DNA of 54,853 nucleotides from Rhodothermus sp. (GTDB taxonomy: Bacteria > Bacteroidota > Rhodothermia > Rhodothermales > Rhodothermaceae). The stretch lies in the NCBI GenBank assembly GCA_030950375.1, contig JAUZRN010000011.1, positions 90,001-144,853 on the forward strand, read 5' to 3'. The translations under genes and the position numbers were made by a program. Below the pieces are notes generated by a model. The model did no database searches, was not told where the DNA came from, and was given only the letters and a program-made list of their open reading frames with translations. How positions within the stretch are numbered: position 1 is the first letter of the stretch; each line of letters begins with the position of its first letter. Positions 36,097-45,329 of the stretch are shown one piece after another.

Positions 36097-36972
36097 ATGA
36101 AACTGTTTGGAGCACGTAGTTCATCTTCGGCCACCACCTCTCCGCTTCCTCCGGCGCAAGGAGACGGCGCGCCCGCGCCGTCTGCAGCGGAGACCGATAT
36201 GGCCGAAATGTCATTTCTGGATCATCTGGAAGAACTGCGCTGGCGCTTAATTAAAGGACTGGCTGGCGTACTGGCCGCCACAATCCTCAGCAGCTTTTTC
36301 AGCAAGTGGATCATTGACCATATCTTGCTGGGCCCTACCCGTCCCAGCTTCATTATGTACCGAATCTTTGGACTGGACGCCAAGCCGCTGGAGCTGCTCA
36401 ACCGCACCATCACCGGACAGTTCTTTGCTCATATTGGCACGATCCTGTTTGTGGGCATCATTATCGGCTCGCCCGTCCTCATCTATCAGATCTGGAAGTT
36501 TATCGAGCCCGGACTGTACCCTCACGAAAAGCAGGGCATGCGCTTTGCTGCCGTCTTTGCCACAGGCTTCTTTATCCTGGGCGTACTTTTTGGCTACCTG
36601 GTGATCACTCCGCTGGCCCTGCAGTTTTTTGCCAACTATACTATTTCTGAGCAAATCCTTAACCAGTTCGATATCACAAAGTACTTCAACATGATAACCA
36701 TGTGGGCCTTCGGGGTGGGTCTGCTGTTTGAGCTTCCCGTGGTGGTGTACTTTCTGGCCAAGATGGGCCTGATCAACGGCGACACGTTGCGGAAAGGACG
36801 CCGATACGCGCTGGTCATTGCCCTGATACTGGGAGCCCTGTTCACTCCACCCGATCCGATTTCGCAGGTGCTGGTGGGAGTTCCGCTTTTATTACTCTAT
36901 GAATTGTCGATACATATAGCAGCTTTTGTGAGTCGGCGGCGCGAAGAGGAGCTACGCCGTGCACTTTACTAA
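36097..36972 (+). CDS. tatC: Sec-independent protein translocase TatC
   Basis: A 291-residue inner-membrane protein with six helices, the receptor for twin-arginine signal peptides. The N-terminal MSFLDHLEELRWRLIK and the later FIEPGLYPHEKQGMRF and FGVGLLFELPVVVYFLAKMG are diagnostic. About 35 extra low-complexity residues precede the conserved start. The ATG at 36097, 6 nt after GGAG, is preferred over a GTG at 36082. The S41 protease gene follows 12 nt after the stop. Confidence 0.95.
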   Translation: MKLFGARSSSSATTSPLPPAQGDGAPAPSAAETDMAEMSFLDHLEELRWRLIKGLAGVLAATILSSFFSKWIIDHILLGPTRPSFIMYRIFGLDAKPLELLNRTITGQFFAHIGTILFVGIIIGSPVLIYQIWKFIEPGLYPHEKQGMRFAAVFATGFFILGVLFGYLVITPLALQFFANYTISEQILNQFDITKYFNMITMWAFGVGLLFELPVVVYFLAKMGLINGDTLRKGRRYALVIALILGALFTPPDPISQVLVGVPLLLLYELSIHIAAFVSRRREEELRRALY

Positions 36973-36984
36973 CTGCCTACAGAG

Positions 36985-38646
36985 ATGGCTGCATCTAAAC
37001 GTCGGAAGCTCCGTCTGTTACTTGTCCTGGTAGCGGGGCTGAGTATTGGTCTTGCCGTCCCGAATAACGACACTTTTTTTGCCCTCCAGAAGCATTTCCG
37101 CATCTTTGGGGCGCTGTACGAAACGCTGGTCACCGATTACATTGATCCCATTGATCCGGGCCAGCTTATGCGGACGGGGATCGATGCCATGCTGGCCGAG
37201 CTGGACCCCTACACCTCGTTTTTTGACGAAGCAGACCGCGGGGAGATTGAACTGCTGACACGTGGACGTTATGGGGGTGTGGGGCTGAATGTGGGCATTC
37301 GCAACGGCAGACTTACGGTGCTGGCTCCTATCGAAGGCGCTGCCGGCTATCGCCAGGGCATTCGCACGGGCGACATCATTACGCACATCGACGGTCAGCC
37401 CACCGACGGTCTCTCCCTGAAAACGGTGCGTCAGATGTTGCGTGGCCAGCCAGGCACCACAGTAACCCTGACTATCGAACGCGAAGGGGAGCCTTTGCCG
37501 CTGCAATTTGTGCTGACGCGTGAAGAGGTGCAGCTCAAAAACGTCACCTATGTGGGCTTCCTGAACGACGACACAAGCGAAGGACTGGGTTACATCCGAC
37601 TGGAACGCTTTGCCCTGGGCGCTGGCGAAGAGGTGCGGCAGGCCATCGAACAACTGCGAGCAGCTGCCCCCCTGCGAGGCCTGGTACTTGACCTACGGAA
37701 CAATCCAGGCGGCTTGTTGGAGGCAGCCGTCGAAGTGGCCAGCCTGTTCGTACCGCAGGGAGCACCGATCGTCTCGACGCGAGGCCGCACACCGGATCGC
37801 ACCCGCGTCTACCGTAATGAGTCGGCGCCCCTGTATCCCGAGCTGCCGTTAGTGGTGCTGGTCAATGAGCTCAGTGCTTCGGCCAGTGAGATTGTCGCCG
37901 GAGCCATTCAAGATCTGGATCGCGGCCTGATTGTCGGGACCAACACCTACGGCAAAGGGCTGGTGCAGATCATCCGTCCCCTTCCGTACAATACCGCACT
38001 CAAACTAACTACCGCCGCCTATTATACGCCCAGTGGACGGAGCATTCAGGCCATCGACTATAGCCGGCACGACGGGCGTGGCCGGCTTGTACCCGACTCG
38101 CTGCGGAACATCTTCTACACTCGTAACGGTCGCATCGTGCGTGATGGCCATGGCATTGAGCCCGATGTGGTGGTTACCCCTCCAGAACCTGGTCCGTTAG
38201 AGACCGCATTGCGTCGACAGGCCGCCTTTTTTTTCTTTGCGAATTACTATGTAGCGCAGCATCCATCTCCCCCCACTCCGGACGTTCACGTAGACGAACA
38301 CATGCTGCAGGAATTCCGCGCCTGGCTGAACGCCCGGCATTTCGACTATCAGATTGCCGCTGAGCACACCCTGGCCACACTGCAGACGCAACTGGAGGCG
38401 GCCCGCTACACCCAGGCCCTGGAGGCCTTACAGACAGTTCGTTCTGCTCTGGAACGCGCCAAAAAGGCGGCTTTTGAGCGCGAAGCTGAAGCACTCCGCC
38501 GTCAGATCCGGCAGGAATTATTGACCCGCTATCTGCCTCCGGAAGCGCGTATGCGGTATCTGCTGGCCGACGACCCGGTCGTGCAGCGAGCGGCTGCCCT
38601 GCTTCGCGACACCCAGACCTACGCGGCCTTGCTTGCTCCAAACTGA
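36985..38646 (+). CDS. C-terminal processing peptidase (S41 family, CtpA-like)
   Basis: A 553-residue periplasmic serine protease. An N-terminal signal-anchor (about 8-25) is followed by a PDZ domain (about 92-180) and the catalytic domain. The Ser/Lys dyad is Ser299 (NELSASASE) and Lys324 (TYGKGLVQ), with Gln328 two turns on. A C-terminal helical extension (about 410-553) with repeated Ala/Arg/Glu segments is longer than in minimal CtpA. It lies between tatC and a TSUP permease; its stop overlaps the next start by 1 nt (TGATG). Confidence 0.94.
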   Translation: MAASKRRKLRLLLVLVAGLSIGLAVPNNDTFFALQKHFRIFGALYETLVTDYIDPIDPGQLMRTGIDAMLAELDPYTSFFDEADRGEIELLTRGRYGGVGLNVGIRNGRLTVLAPIEGAAGYRQGIRTGDIITHIDGQPTDGLSLKTVRQMLRGQPGTTVTLTIEREGEPLPLQFVLTREEVQLKNVTYVGFLNDDTSEGLGYIRLERFALGAGEEVRQAIEQLRAAAPLRGLVLDLRNNPGGLLEAAVEVASLFVPQGAPIVSTRGRTPDRTRVYRNESAPLYPELPLVVLVNELSASASEIVAGAIQDLDRGLIVGTNTYGKGLVQIIRPLPYNTALKLTTAAYYTPSGRSIQAIDYSRHDGRGRLVPDSLRNIFYTRNGRIVRDGHGIEPDVVVTPPEPGPLETALRRQAAFFFFANYYVAQHPSPPTPDVHVDEHMLQEFRAWLNARHFDYQIAAEHTLATLQTQLEAARYTQALEALQTVRSALERAKKAAFEREAEALRRQIRQELLTRYLPPEARMRYLLADDPVVQRAAALLRDTQTYAALLAPN

Positions 38647-39479
38647 TGCAACCAACCTATCTGCTCCTCCTGTCGGGTATCGGACTGCTGGGAGGCTTCC
38701 TGGCCGGCCTCGTCGGTGTAGGAGGCGGAATCGTCTTTGCACCCGTACTCTTCTTCTATTTCCAGGCCATCGGTGTGCCGGCTTCGGTGGTTACGCCACT
38801 GACGCTGGGTACGAGTCTGTTCTGTACGCTGCTCGCTTCTCTCAGCAGTGCCTGGTTTCAGTATCGGAGACAGGCTGTTGTGGCGACCGTTGCCCTGGGG
38901 GCTGGTCTGTTCAGCGCCCTCTCTATCACGCTCACCACCCGCTACGTCACCACCCAGCCCTGGTACAATGGCACAGCCTTTCGCCTGGTTTTCGGATTCG
39001 TACTACTATCGGTGGCCTTGCGCATGCTCCGTGGTAAGGAACGCAATCCAGGCGTCGCTGCCACCTTTCACCTGCGGTGGTCCGTGCTGGCAGGCGCCGG
39101 CACCGTGGCCGGTACTGTGGCGGCCGCAGCCGGCGTAGGCGGCGGCATCATCCTGGTTCCCCTTTACCATCGGCTGCTGGGACTGCCCATGCACCGGGCA
39201 GTTGGAACCTCCAGTGCCACAATCGTGCTCATTTCGCTGGCAGGCATTCTGAGCTATGCCCTGTCGGCGCCTGCTACCTCGCCCGGTATGCCCACGCTGG
39301 GACATGTGGACGTATTGCACGGCCTGCTCCTGGCCGTACCGGCCACTATCAGCGCCCGCTTTGGAGTGCAGACGGCCCACCGACTTCGTACCATCTGGCT
39401 ACGCCGCGCTTTTGCCGTGCTGGCCCTCTTTGTCGCCGGCCGCCTGCTCCTGCAGGCGCTCAGCCAGATCGTCGGGTAA
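38646..39479 (+). CDS. TSUP family permease (TauE/SafE)
   Basis: A 277-residue protein with about eight helices in two repeats, each starting with the family glycine motif: GFLAGLVGVGGGIVFAPVLF and GTVAAAAGVGGGIILVPLYH. TauE/SafE members export or import sulfite, sulfoacetate and similar organic sulfur anions, but direction and substrate cannot be assigned. It is translationally coupled to the S41 protease. About 110 nt of apparently empty sequence separates it from the convergent ADH gene. Confidence 0.9.
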   Translation: MQPTYLLLLSGIGLLGGFLAGLVGVGGGIVFAPVLFFYFQAIGVPASVVTPLTLGTSLFCTLLASLSSAWFQYRRQAVVATVALGAGLFSALSITLTTRYVTTQPWYNGTAFRLVFGFVLLSVALRMLRGKERNPGVAATFHLRWSVLAGAGTVAGTVAAAAGVGGGIILVPLYHRLLGLPMHRAVGTSSATIVLISLAGILSYALSAPATSPGMPTLGHVDVLHGLLLAVPATISARFGVQTAHRLRTIWLRRAFAVLALFVAGRLLLQALSQIVG

Positions 39480-39593
39480 GCCTGCGTCTCATCAGCGGTT
39501 GCATCGAAAGGACGTTTTGACCAGCCATCATCTAAAGCCCGCCCGCTGATTTCGTCTCGGGAAGTCTAAGCCACCGTTCGCCTTGCTTGACCG

Positions 39594-40610
39594 CTACGCC
39601 ATTACCAGTACAGCAGCACCTTGTAGCTGCCCCTCGCGAAGTTGCCGAAGCGCTTCGTTGGCCTCCTCCAGGGGAAAACAGCTCACCTCGGTGCGCACAG
39701 GAATGGTAGGCGCAAGCTTCAGAAACTCTTCCCCATCCTGGCGTGTCAGGTTGGCTACCGAACGGATCACTCGTTCTTCCCACAGTAGCCGATAGGGAAA
39801 CGACGGGATATCGCTCATGTGAATGCCGCCGCATACCACTACCCCACCTCTGTCTACTGACCGCAGCGCCTCGACCACCAGCGCGCCCACCGGCGCAAAG
39901 ATCAGAGCGGCATCAAGCAACTCGGGCGGCCGCTCGGTCGAAGCACCCGCCCAGACGGCGCCCAGCTTGCGGGCAAACTCCTGCGCGGCCACGTCGCCAG
40001 GACGGGTGAACGCATAGACCTGCTGTCCTCGCGCTACAGCCACCTGGATGATCAGGTGCGCAGCAGCCCCGAAGCCATAGAGCCCCAAGCGCTCAATGTG
40101 CGGTCCGGCCAGCCGATAGGTACGGTAGCCGATCAACCCTGCGCATAGCAACGGTGCGGCATGCGGGGCATCGTACACCCTCTCGGGTAACGGGTAGCAG
40201 TAGTCGGCCCGAGCCGTAGTAAATTCAGCAAAGCCCCCGTCACGCGTGTATCCTGTAAAACGGGCGTTCGGACACAGGTTTTCTTGCCCCCGACGGCAAT
40301 AGCGGCAGGCACCGCACGTCTCGGCCAACCAGGGCACCCCCACGCGATCCCCTTCCCGAAAGCGGGTTACACCTTCGCCTCGACGCACTATCCGGCCCAC
40401 GATCTGATGGCCCAGAATAAGCGGCAACTTTGGTTCGGGCAGCTCACCATCCACAATGTGCAGGTCGGTACGACATACCCCGCAGGCTTCCACGCGCAGC
40501 AGAACCTCACCGGGAGCCGGCTCAGGCACCGGAAGCGTTCGCATCACCAGGGGTTGGCCGGGCGCTTCCAGTATCATGGCCCGCATGGTCGCAGGAATCG
40601 CTTGCTTCAT
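39594..40610 (-). CDS. Zinc-dependent alcohol dehydrogenase
   Basis: A 338-residue medium-chain dehydrogenase. Catalytic zinc ligands lie in EACGVCRTDLH and LILGHQIVG; structural zinc cysteines are in ETCGACRYCRRGQENLC; the cofactor loop is GLYGFGAAAHL. It resembles AdhA/AdhP-type enzymes. Last in a minus-strand chain: its start overlaps the methyltransferase stop (40607-40610). Substrate is not evident from context. Confidence 0.9.
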   Translation of the reverse strand: MKQAIPATMRAMILEAPGQPLVMRTLPVPEPAPGEVLLRVEACGVCRTDLHIVDGELPEPKLPLILGHQIVGRIVRRGEGVTRFREGDRVGVPWLAETCGACRYCRRGQENLCPNARFTGYTRDGGFAEFTTARADYCYPLPERVYDAPHAAPLLCAGLIGYRTYRLAGPHIERLGLYGFGAAAHLIIQVAVARGQQVYAFTRPGDVAAQEFARKLGAVWAGASTERPPELLDAALIFAPVGALVVEALRSVDRGGVVVCGGIHMSDIPSFPYRLLWEERVIRSVANLTRQDGEEFLKLAPTIPVRTEVSCFPLEEANEALRQLREGQLQGAAVLVMA

Positions 40611-41239
40611 GGCCGACTCATCTCGTCACGTTGAAAGCAAGCGTACAGATAGGGTTGTTCTACGCCACCGGGCGTGACATGGTGCTCCTGACTATGGCGC
40701 ACCAGTCGGAAACCCGGCCCTATCGTACGCACCAGGGTGTCCAGATCATACCGCACAACCGGCAACCCGCTACAGGTCGGCGGCGCCTCAGGCGCAAACG
40801 TTGCCAGGATTACAAAACCGCCGGGCCGAAGCGCAGTGCGCAACTGCTCCAGGTAACGCGCTCGGTCTGCCATATCAACCAGAAAGTGAAATACGGCCCG
40901 GTCATGCCAGAGATCGTAGGCGGTTGCCGGAAGGGACACCTCCGTAATGTCGGCAGTAATCCAGGTAACCCGTTCAGCCTGCTGTCCCAGACGGGCCCGT
41001 GCCTGTGCCAGTGCCGTGGCCGACAGATCCAACACCGTAATCGCCTCGAAACCCAGCGCCAGCAGATCATCGACTAGCGTCGAAGCTCCCCCTCCAACAT
41101 CCAGGATCCGCGCACTTCGGGACAGGTCTAACGCTCGAATAAAGGTCAGGGACGTATCGAGATGAGGCCGATACCAGCCTACGCGCTCTATCGGCCGCGT
41201 TGTATAGATGCGTTCCCAGTGTGCCCGCCGGTCTTTCAT
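40607..41239 (-). CDS. Class I SAM-dependent methyltransferase
   Basis: A 210-residue cytoplasmic protein with a methyltransferase 12/25 domain. The SAM motif I is ARILDVGGGASTLVDDLL, followed by ITVLDLSATALAQAR and WITADITEV. YDLWHDRAVFHFLVD is the motif of thiopurine/tellurite-type relatives. It overlaps the trehalase stop and the ADH start by 4 nt each, so it is translated from the same message. Substrate unknown. Confidence 0.88.
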   Translation of the reverse strand: MKDRRAHWERIYTTRPIERVGWYRPHLDTSLTFIRALDLSRSARILDVGGGASTLVDDLLALGFEAITVLDLSATALAQARARLGQQAERVTWITADITEVSLPATAYDLWHDRAVFHFLVDMADRARYLEQLRTALRPGGFVILATFAPEAPPTCSGLPVVRYDLDTLVRTIGPGFRLVRHSQEHHVTPGGVEQPYLYACFQRDEMSRP

Positions 41240-42831
41240 CGCTGTTGCATCTGGGCCAGTAGCTCAATGAAGACCGCATTCGTCCATCCAAAGCCGATTT
41301 CGTTCGACGTATAGCCGTAGCGTAACGCCACATCAGATCGGCGTTGGATGACGTCGTATTTCTCCAGGATCACACCGGTTCGCTCAAAATCTTCCACAAT
41401 CATCGAAACGAACTTGGCCGTAAGTCGGTCGGCCGCTTCATCGTAGCCGTAGCGCCGAAGGCCTTCGACTGCGATCAGATAGAGCGGCGCCCATCCATAG
41501 GGTGCGTCCCACTGACTGCCACTGATGCGCGCGCTGGTGAGCAGTCCGCCAGGAGCCTCCAGCAGGTACAGGTTGGCTGCCACGCGAGCCGCCTGTTCCG
41601 GTGAGGCCATACCGACCCAGAGCGGGTAGAACGTGGTCGCAAACACATAGTCGCTGCGACGGCCCGTCCGAAAGTTGTAATCAAAGTACAGCCCGCGTTC
41701 GGGATCCCACAGGTAACGATTCACACGTTCACGCCGCGCCTCCGCCCGCGCGCGCCACCTGGCGGCAGCGACCGTATCGCCCAGAATTTCGTGCATACGC
41801 GCAGCATCCATTTCCATCCGATACAGCAGGGCATTCAGTCCTACCGGAGCATAGTGAATGATATCCACGCTGAACGGCCCGAAGCGATTGGACGGATCGA
41901 AGCCTGATTCCCGCATGGAGCGGTCGCCTTTGTAAAAAAGTGGCGTCAGAGAATCTGCCTGAGCCACGTAGTAGAGTGATTTGTCGTAAGCCTCCACCTC
42001 CTGCGTGCGGTAGTATTCACGGACACGGTCGTAGTGCGTACGGCCCTGCGCATCGCGCTCGCCAGCGACCACCTCCGGTGCCGGCCCTTCCCCCAGATCA
42101 TAGTACCGGGAAAGCCCTGTCTCGCCGGCCAGATGAGGCGGCGTGGTCCAGTAGGCATAGTAGCGCTCAATGAGCGGGATAGCTGCGGCCAGCCAGTCGC
42201 GATCATGGGTGTGTTCATAAACGGCCAGTACCATCGCCGTCAGAAAAGGCGGCTGGGAGCGCGTCAGGTAATAGGTTCGATTGGCGTTAAGCACCTTTCC
42301 ATAATGATGCACCTGGTAAAGGTGGTTGTCCGTCATGGCTCTGGCCAGATCGATCCGCCCGTCACGGAGCAGTCCGACAACGATGAAGTAGCTATCCCAA
42401 CCGTACATTTCATTGAAGCGGCCACCTGGTACGACGTACGGCTCTGGCAGGTAGAGCAGACCGTGTGGATGGATCTTGTCTAACTGGGCCACCGGATCCT
42501 CGGGCAACACGCGCAGCTCAATCTGTTGCAGCACCGAATCAGGCAGCTCCTGCCGAAGCCGGTCCCATACCGCTGCGGAATCCTCGGTGGCCGCGATGTA
42601 AAGCGGCCAGGGCATGCCGGGCTCGTGTTCGATCTTGGGATCCTGTACGGCCGCCAGCAGATCGCGATGTGAACGCGTCAGCACGTCCCAGCTCTGACGG
42701 ATGTAGGCCCGCACGGCCTCGATACGCTCGGCCGAAGGCAACGGCACATAGCAGGCTGCTCGGTCCTGCGCCTGAACCGGAAGTGCCAGGGCAGCCCCCA
42801 GCATCAACAACCAGCAGATGCGCACGCGCAT
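41236..42831 (-). CDS. treA: Periplasmic trehalase (GH37)
   Basis: A 531-residue secreted enzyme that splits trehalose into two glucose. Signal peptide ends VQAQ (about residue 22). Both trehalase signatures are present: PGGRFNEMYGWDSYF and QWDAPYGWAP. The catalytic acid is probably in ESGFDPSNRFG and the base in SNEIGFGWTN. Rhodothermus marinus is known to have a periplasmic trehalase matching this description. It overlaps the methyltransferase by 4 nt and follows the S10 peptidase by 24 nt. Confidence 0.94.
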   Translation of the reverse strand: MRVRICWLLMLGAALALPVQAQDRAACYVPLPSAERIEAVRAYIRQSWDVLTRSHRDLLAAVQDPKIEHEPGMPWPLYIAATEDSAAVWDRLRQELPDSVLQQIELRVLPEDPVAQLDKIHPHGLLYLPEPYVVPGGRFNEMYGWDSYFIVVGLLRDGRIDLARAMTDNHLYQVHHYGKVLNANRTYYLTRSQPPFLTAMVLAVYEHTHDRDWLAAAIPLIERYYAYWTTPPHLAGETGLSRYYDLGEGPAPEVVAGERDAQGRTHYDRVREYYRTQEVEAYDKSLYYVAQADSLTPLFYKGDRSMRESGFDPSNRFGPFSVDIIHYAPVGLNALLYRMEMDAARMHEILGDTVAAARWRARAEARRERVNRYLWDPERGLYFDYNFRTGRRSDYVFATTFYPLWVGMASPEQAARVAANLYLLEAPGGLLTSARISGSQWDAPYGWAPLYLIAVEGLRRYGYDEAADRLTAKFVSMIVEDFERTGVILEKYDVIQRRSDVALRYGYTSNEIGFGWTNAVFIELLAQMQQR

Positions 42832-42855
42832 GGCTTGCTCCGAGTTGGTTGTAAG

Positions 42856-44337
42856 TCAGTAGCGTGCTGGCCTCCGGGCAGCCTCCAGGGCCCTCCGGAT
42901 AAAGGCCCGTAGATCGTCGTTCGCAGTGGCCAGATCTTCGTCGCGCAGATACATCATGTGGCCGCTTCGATAGCCTTTGAAAAAGAGTCGATCACGAAGT
43001 TTACCACTTGGATCCAGTTGCCACATGGTGTATTTGGCCGCGAAATAATCGGTCCCACCATCAAAATAGCCGGCTTGAATGAGCACGTGCAGATAGGGAT
43101 TCTGCGCCATGGCCCGCCGGAGCTGCTCGCCGGTCTCATTGCCCTCACGGTTCCAGGGACGAACCGGACCGAAAATCCAGTATTCCAGCTCCGTCCGAAA
43201 ACCCAGCACCTCCCGCAGGTAATAGTTGATGGCTGGCGTGAAGGCATGATTCCAGGCGCTGAGGGCCGGGTCATGATCAAAGCGCTCACCGGCTGCCTGC
43301 CGATCAACACCCCGGTAGCGGGAATCCAACCGGCCGATGGTGAGCCCCTCATCCCGCAGCAATTCCTTCCAGAACACGTTGCGGGGGACGGCCAGGTTAT
43401 ACTGCAGCACCACCTGCTCGGAAATGCCTGCATAGGTGGCTACCTGTCGGGCAATCTCGCGGCGGCGTTCCGGCACCAGAAAGCCGCCCCGCACCAGAGC
43501 TGGCAGATATTCCTCCACGGTGAACGTTTCTACTTCCGGAAGCAACTCCTCCAGATCGCGTTGTTGCAGTTCGGGCGTCAGCTTTCGGTGATACCAGGCA
43601 GCGGCCGCATAGTAGGGTAGCAGCAGTGCCTGTCCCACCGGGCCGTCCCGCTCAAGGCCCAGGCCCGTGGGCGAGACCAGGATTACGCCGTTCAGATACA
43701 TCCAGTGGCGTTCCTGGAGCACACCGGCCAGCCCGGCCACCCGCGTCGTGCCATAGCTTTCGCCGATCAGAAATTTGGGTGAGCGCCAGCGTCCATGCCG
43801 ATTCACCCAGGCCACAATCCAGTCGGCCAGATAGGCGATATCTTCATTCACGCCGAAGAACTGCCGGCGATCAACCGTATCGCTTAAAATCCGCGAAAAG
43901 CCGGTATTGACCGGATCCACATAGACAATATCGGCCACATCGAGAATAGAATGCGGATTCTCCTCGATACCGTATGGCTGCACCGGGAAGCCTTCCGGAT
44001 CGATACGCACGCGACGCGGACCGGTATAACCGAGGTGCATCCAGACCGAGGCGGATCCAGGCCCCCCATTGAACGAAAAAATCAGCGGCCGCAGCGAACG
44101 ATCCTGCACGTCCTCACGCTCATAGTACACATAGAACATCGTAGCAATCGGCCGTCCCCACCGGTCCCAGACCGGCTGCATGCCCGCCTCGGCCCGATAG
44201 GGAATCCGCTGTCCTTTGACGGTGACCGTGTGGCGCGTAACCACAGTGGTATCGATCGGTGGCTGCCGCAGCTGGGCTTCAGCGGTCCACGCCTGCGACA
44301 GGATTGCTATCAACCCGAACGCCACCCTGCGCTTCAT
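42856..44337 (-). CDS. Secreted S10 family serine carboxypeptidase-like protein
   Basis: A 493-residue alpha/beta-hydrolase with a signal peptide ending AEA-Q (residue 21). Peptidase S10 motifs are present: oxyanion region FSFNGGPGSASVWMHLGYTGPRR, nucleophile LIGESYGTTRVAG, and a C-terminal histidine in YRSGHMMYLR. S10 enzymes remove C-terminal residues from peptides at acid pH. First gene of the chain running to the ADH at 39594. It is divergent from the cold-shock gene across 279 nt, which I read as two promoters plus leaders, with no other gene. Confidence 0.92.
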   Translation of the reverse strand: MKRRVAFGLIAILSQAWTAEAQLRQPPIDTTVVTRHTVTVKGQRIPYRAEAGMQPVWDRWGRPIATMFYVYYEREDVQDRSLRPLIFSFNGGPGSASVWMHLGYTGPRRVRIDPEGFPVQPYGIEENPHSILDVADIVYVDPVNTGFSRILSDTVDRRQFFGVNEDIAYLADWIVAWVNRHGRWRSPKFLIGESYGTTRVAGLAGVLQERHWMYLNGVILVSPTGLGLERDGPVGQALLLPYYAAAAWYHRKLTPELQQRDLEELLPEVETFTVEEYLPALVRGGFLVPERRREIARQVATYAGISEQVVLQYNLAVPRNVFWKELLRDEGLTIGRLDSRYRGVDRQAAGERFDHDPALSAWNHAFTPAINYYLREVLGFRTELEYWIFGPVRPWNREGNETGEQLRRAMAQNPYLHVLIQAGYFDGGTDYFAAKYTMWQLDPSGKLRDRLFFKGYRSGHMMYLRDEDLATANDDLRAFIRRALEAARRPARY

Positions 44338-44616
44338 AGTCCAGCCTTCCTCTTGTTTGAATTGTTCAGCGCTTACTACGGGTCAATATCCAAAGGCCCA
44401 AGCTTTTCCGCAATGCCTCGGCACACTCCCGGCTATCGGGCCAAAATTTTTTTGCTTCCATCGGAACCCTTGCGCTGGCCATCCGTTGTGCACATCGTTA
44501 ACGTTACTTTACACGACGTCACCTCCTGCAGTTTAGCCGTTTCCGGGTTGCTCTTCTTCAGGGTAGAACGGTTTTCGGTGCCAGGCTGCGCGAGGCGACC
44601 CAATACCCAAGGTATC

Positions 44617-44847
44617 ATGGCTCAACGAGGACGCGTCAAGTGGTTCAACATTGACAAAGGCTATGGCTTTATTGAACCCAACGACGGCAGCAAGGACGTA
44701 TTCGTCCACCGTAACAACGTACCCGGTCTTGGCTGGGACGAAGGGCTTCGCGAAGGCGAAGAGGTCTCCTATGAAGTCGAGCACACGCCCAAAGGGCTTA
44801 GCGCGATGAACGTCGAACGCCTTTCACGGTCGTCCGAACTGTTCTGA
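44617..44847 (+). CDS. csp: Cold-shock domain protein
   Basis: A 76-residue OB-fold nucleic-acid chaperone. RNP1 KGYGFIEP and RNP2 DVFVHRNNV are intact. The loop after RNP2 (PGLGWDEGLREGEEVSYEVE) is a little longer than in E. coli CspA. The ATG at 44617 follows AAGG. The long gap upstream would allow the long 5' untranslated leader typical of cold-shock genes, but I cannot show one. Followed by a strong terminator. Confidence 0.94.
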   Translation: MAQRGRVKWFNIDKGYGFIEPNDGSKDVFVHRNNVPGLGWDEGLREGEEVSYEVEHTPKGLSAMNVERLSRSSELF

Positions 44848-44870
44848 ACACGCCGCTAAGGCGTAACGAT

Positions 44871-44906
44871 AAACGCCCGGTCTCCAAAGGCCGGGCGTTT
44901 TGTTTT
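44871..44906 (+). terminator. Rho-independent terminator of the cold-shock gene
   Basis: Perfect 10-bp stem AAACGCCCGG/CCGGGCGTTT (44871-44880 with 44891-44900), ten-base loop, then TGTTTT. Confidence 0.9.
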
Positions 44907-45192
44907 GTCGCTGGATCTGTTCTGGCTATCTAACGGACGGCCGCTCGTCGAAGGGCGTCGTATCACCTCATTCATCAATGAAGAAGAGCAGGCAGTCCAA
45001 CTGGACAAGATCGTACCGTTCCTGCTGGAGACGCGCCCGAAAGAACTGAGGGCCATTCATGTATCGGTGAAGAACTTTGCCGCCCATGTGGAGGTGGACG
45101 ATCGGATCGTAACGGGCCAGAACTCGGCCTCGGCCGAAGGCGTAGGCCGGGCTCTGGTCGAAGTGCTCTACCGCCTGCAGATACCGGCCTGA
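44905..45192 (+). pseudogene. C-terminal remnant of a DJ-1/PfpI-type glutamine amidotransferase-like protein
   Basis: The 95-codon frame contains SNGRPLVEGRRITSFINEEE, IVPFLLETRPKEL, NFAAHVEVDDRIVTGQNSAS and a closing LVEVL helix. These correspond to the last 85 or so residues of type 1 glutamine amidotransferase-like (DJ-1/PfpI/HchA) proteins. The N-terminal two-thirds, including the catalytic cysteine elbow, is missing, and the frame begins at a TTG right on the cold-shock terminator. It is most simply a beheaded gene left by a deletion or by insertion of the cold-shock cassette. Expression as a short protein is possible but unlikely, since no ribosome site is visible. Confidence 0.75.
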
Positions 45193-45219
45193 GCGCCGGT
45201 CCGCTATACCCCGGCAAAC

Positions 45220-45245
45220 GCCGGATGCACCACTCCGGCCTTTTT
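45220..45245 (+). terminator. Possible terminator after the DJ-1 remnant
   Basis: GCCGGA (45220-45225), eight-base loop, TCCGGC (45234-45239), C and five T residues. A short stem; probably the original terminator of the truncated gene. Confidence 0.55.
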
Positions 45246-45329
45246 AATCAAATGCCGAACACGAGAGAATCCCACAGCCGCGGCCAGCGTTCGCCTACAG
45301 TAACGTCCGACAAACCCCCAACGCCGGCT

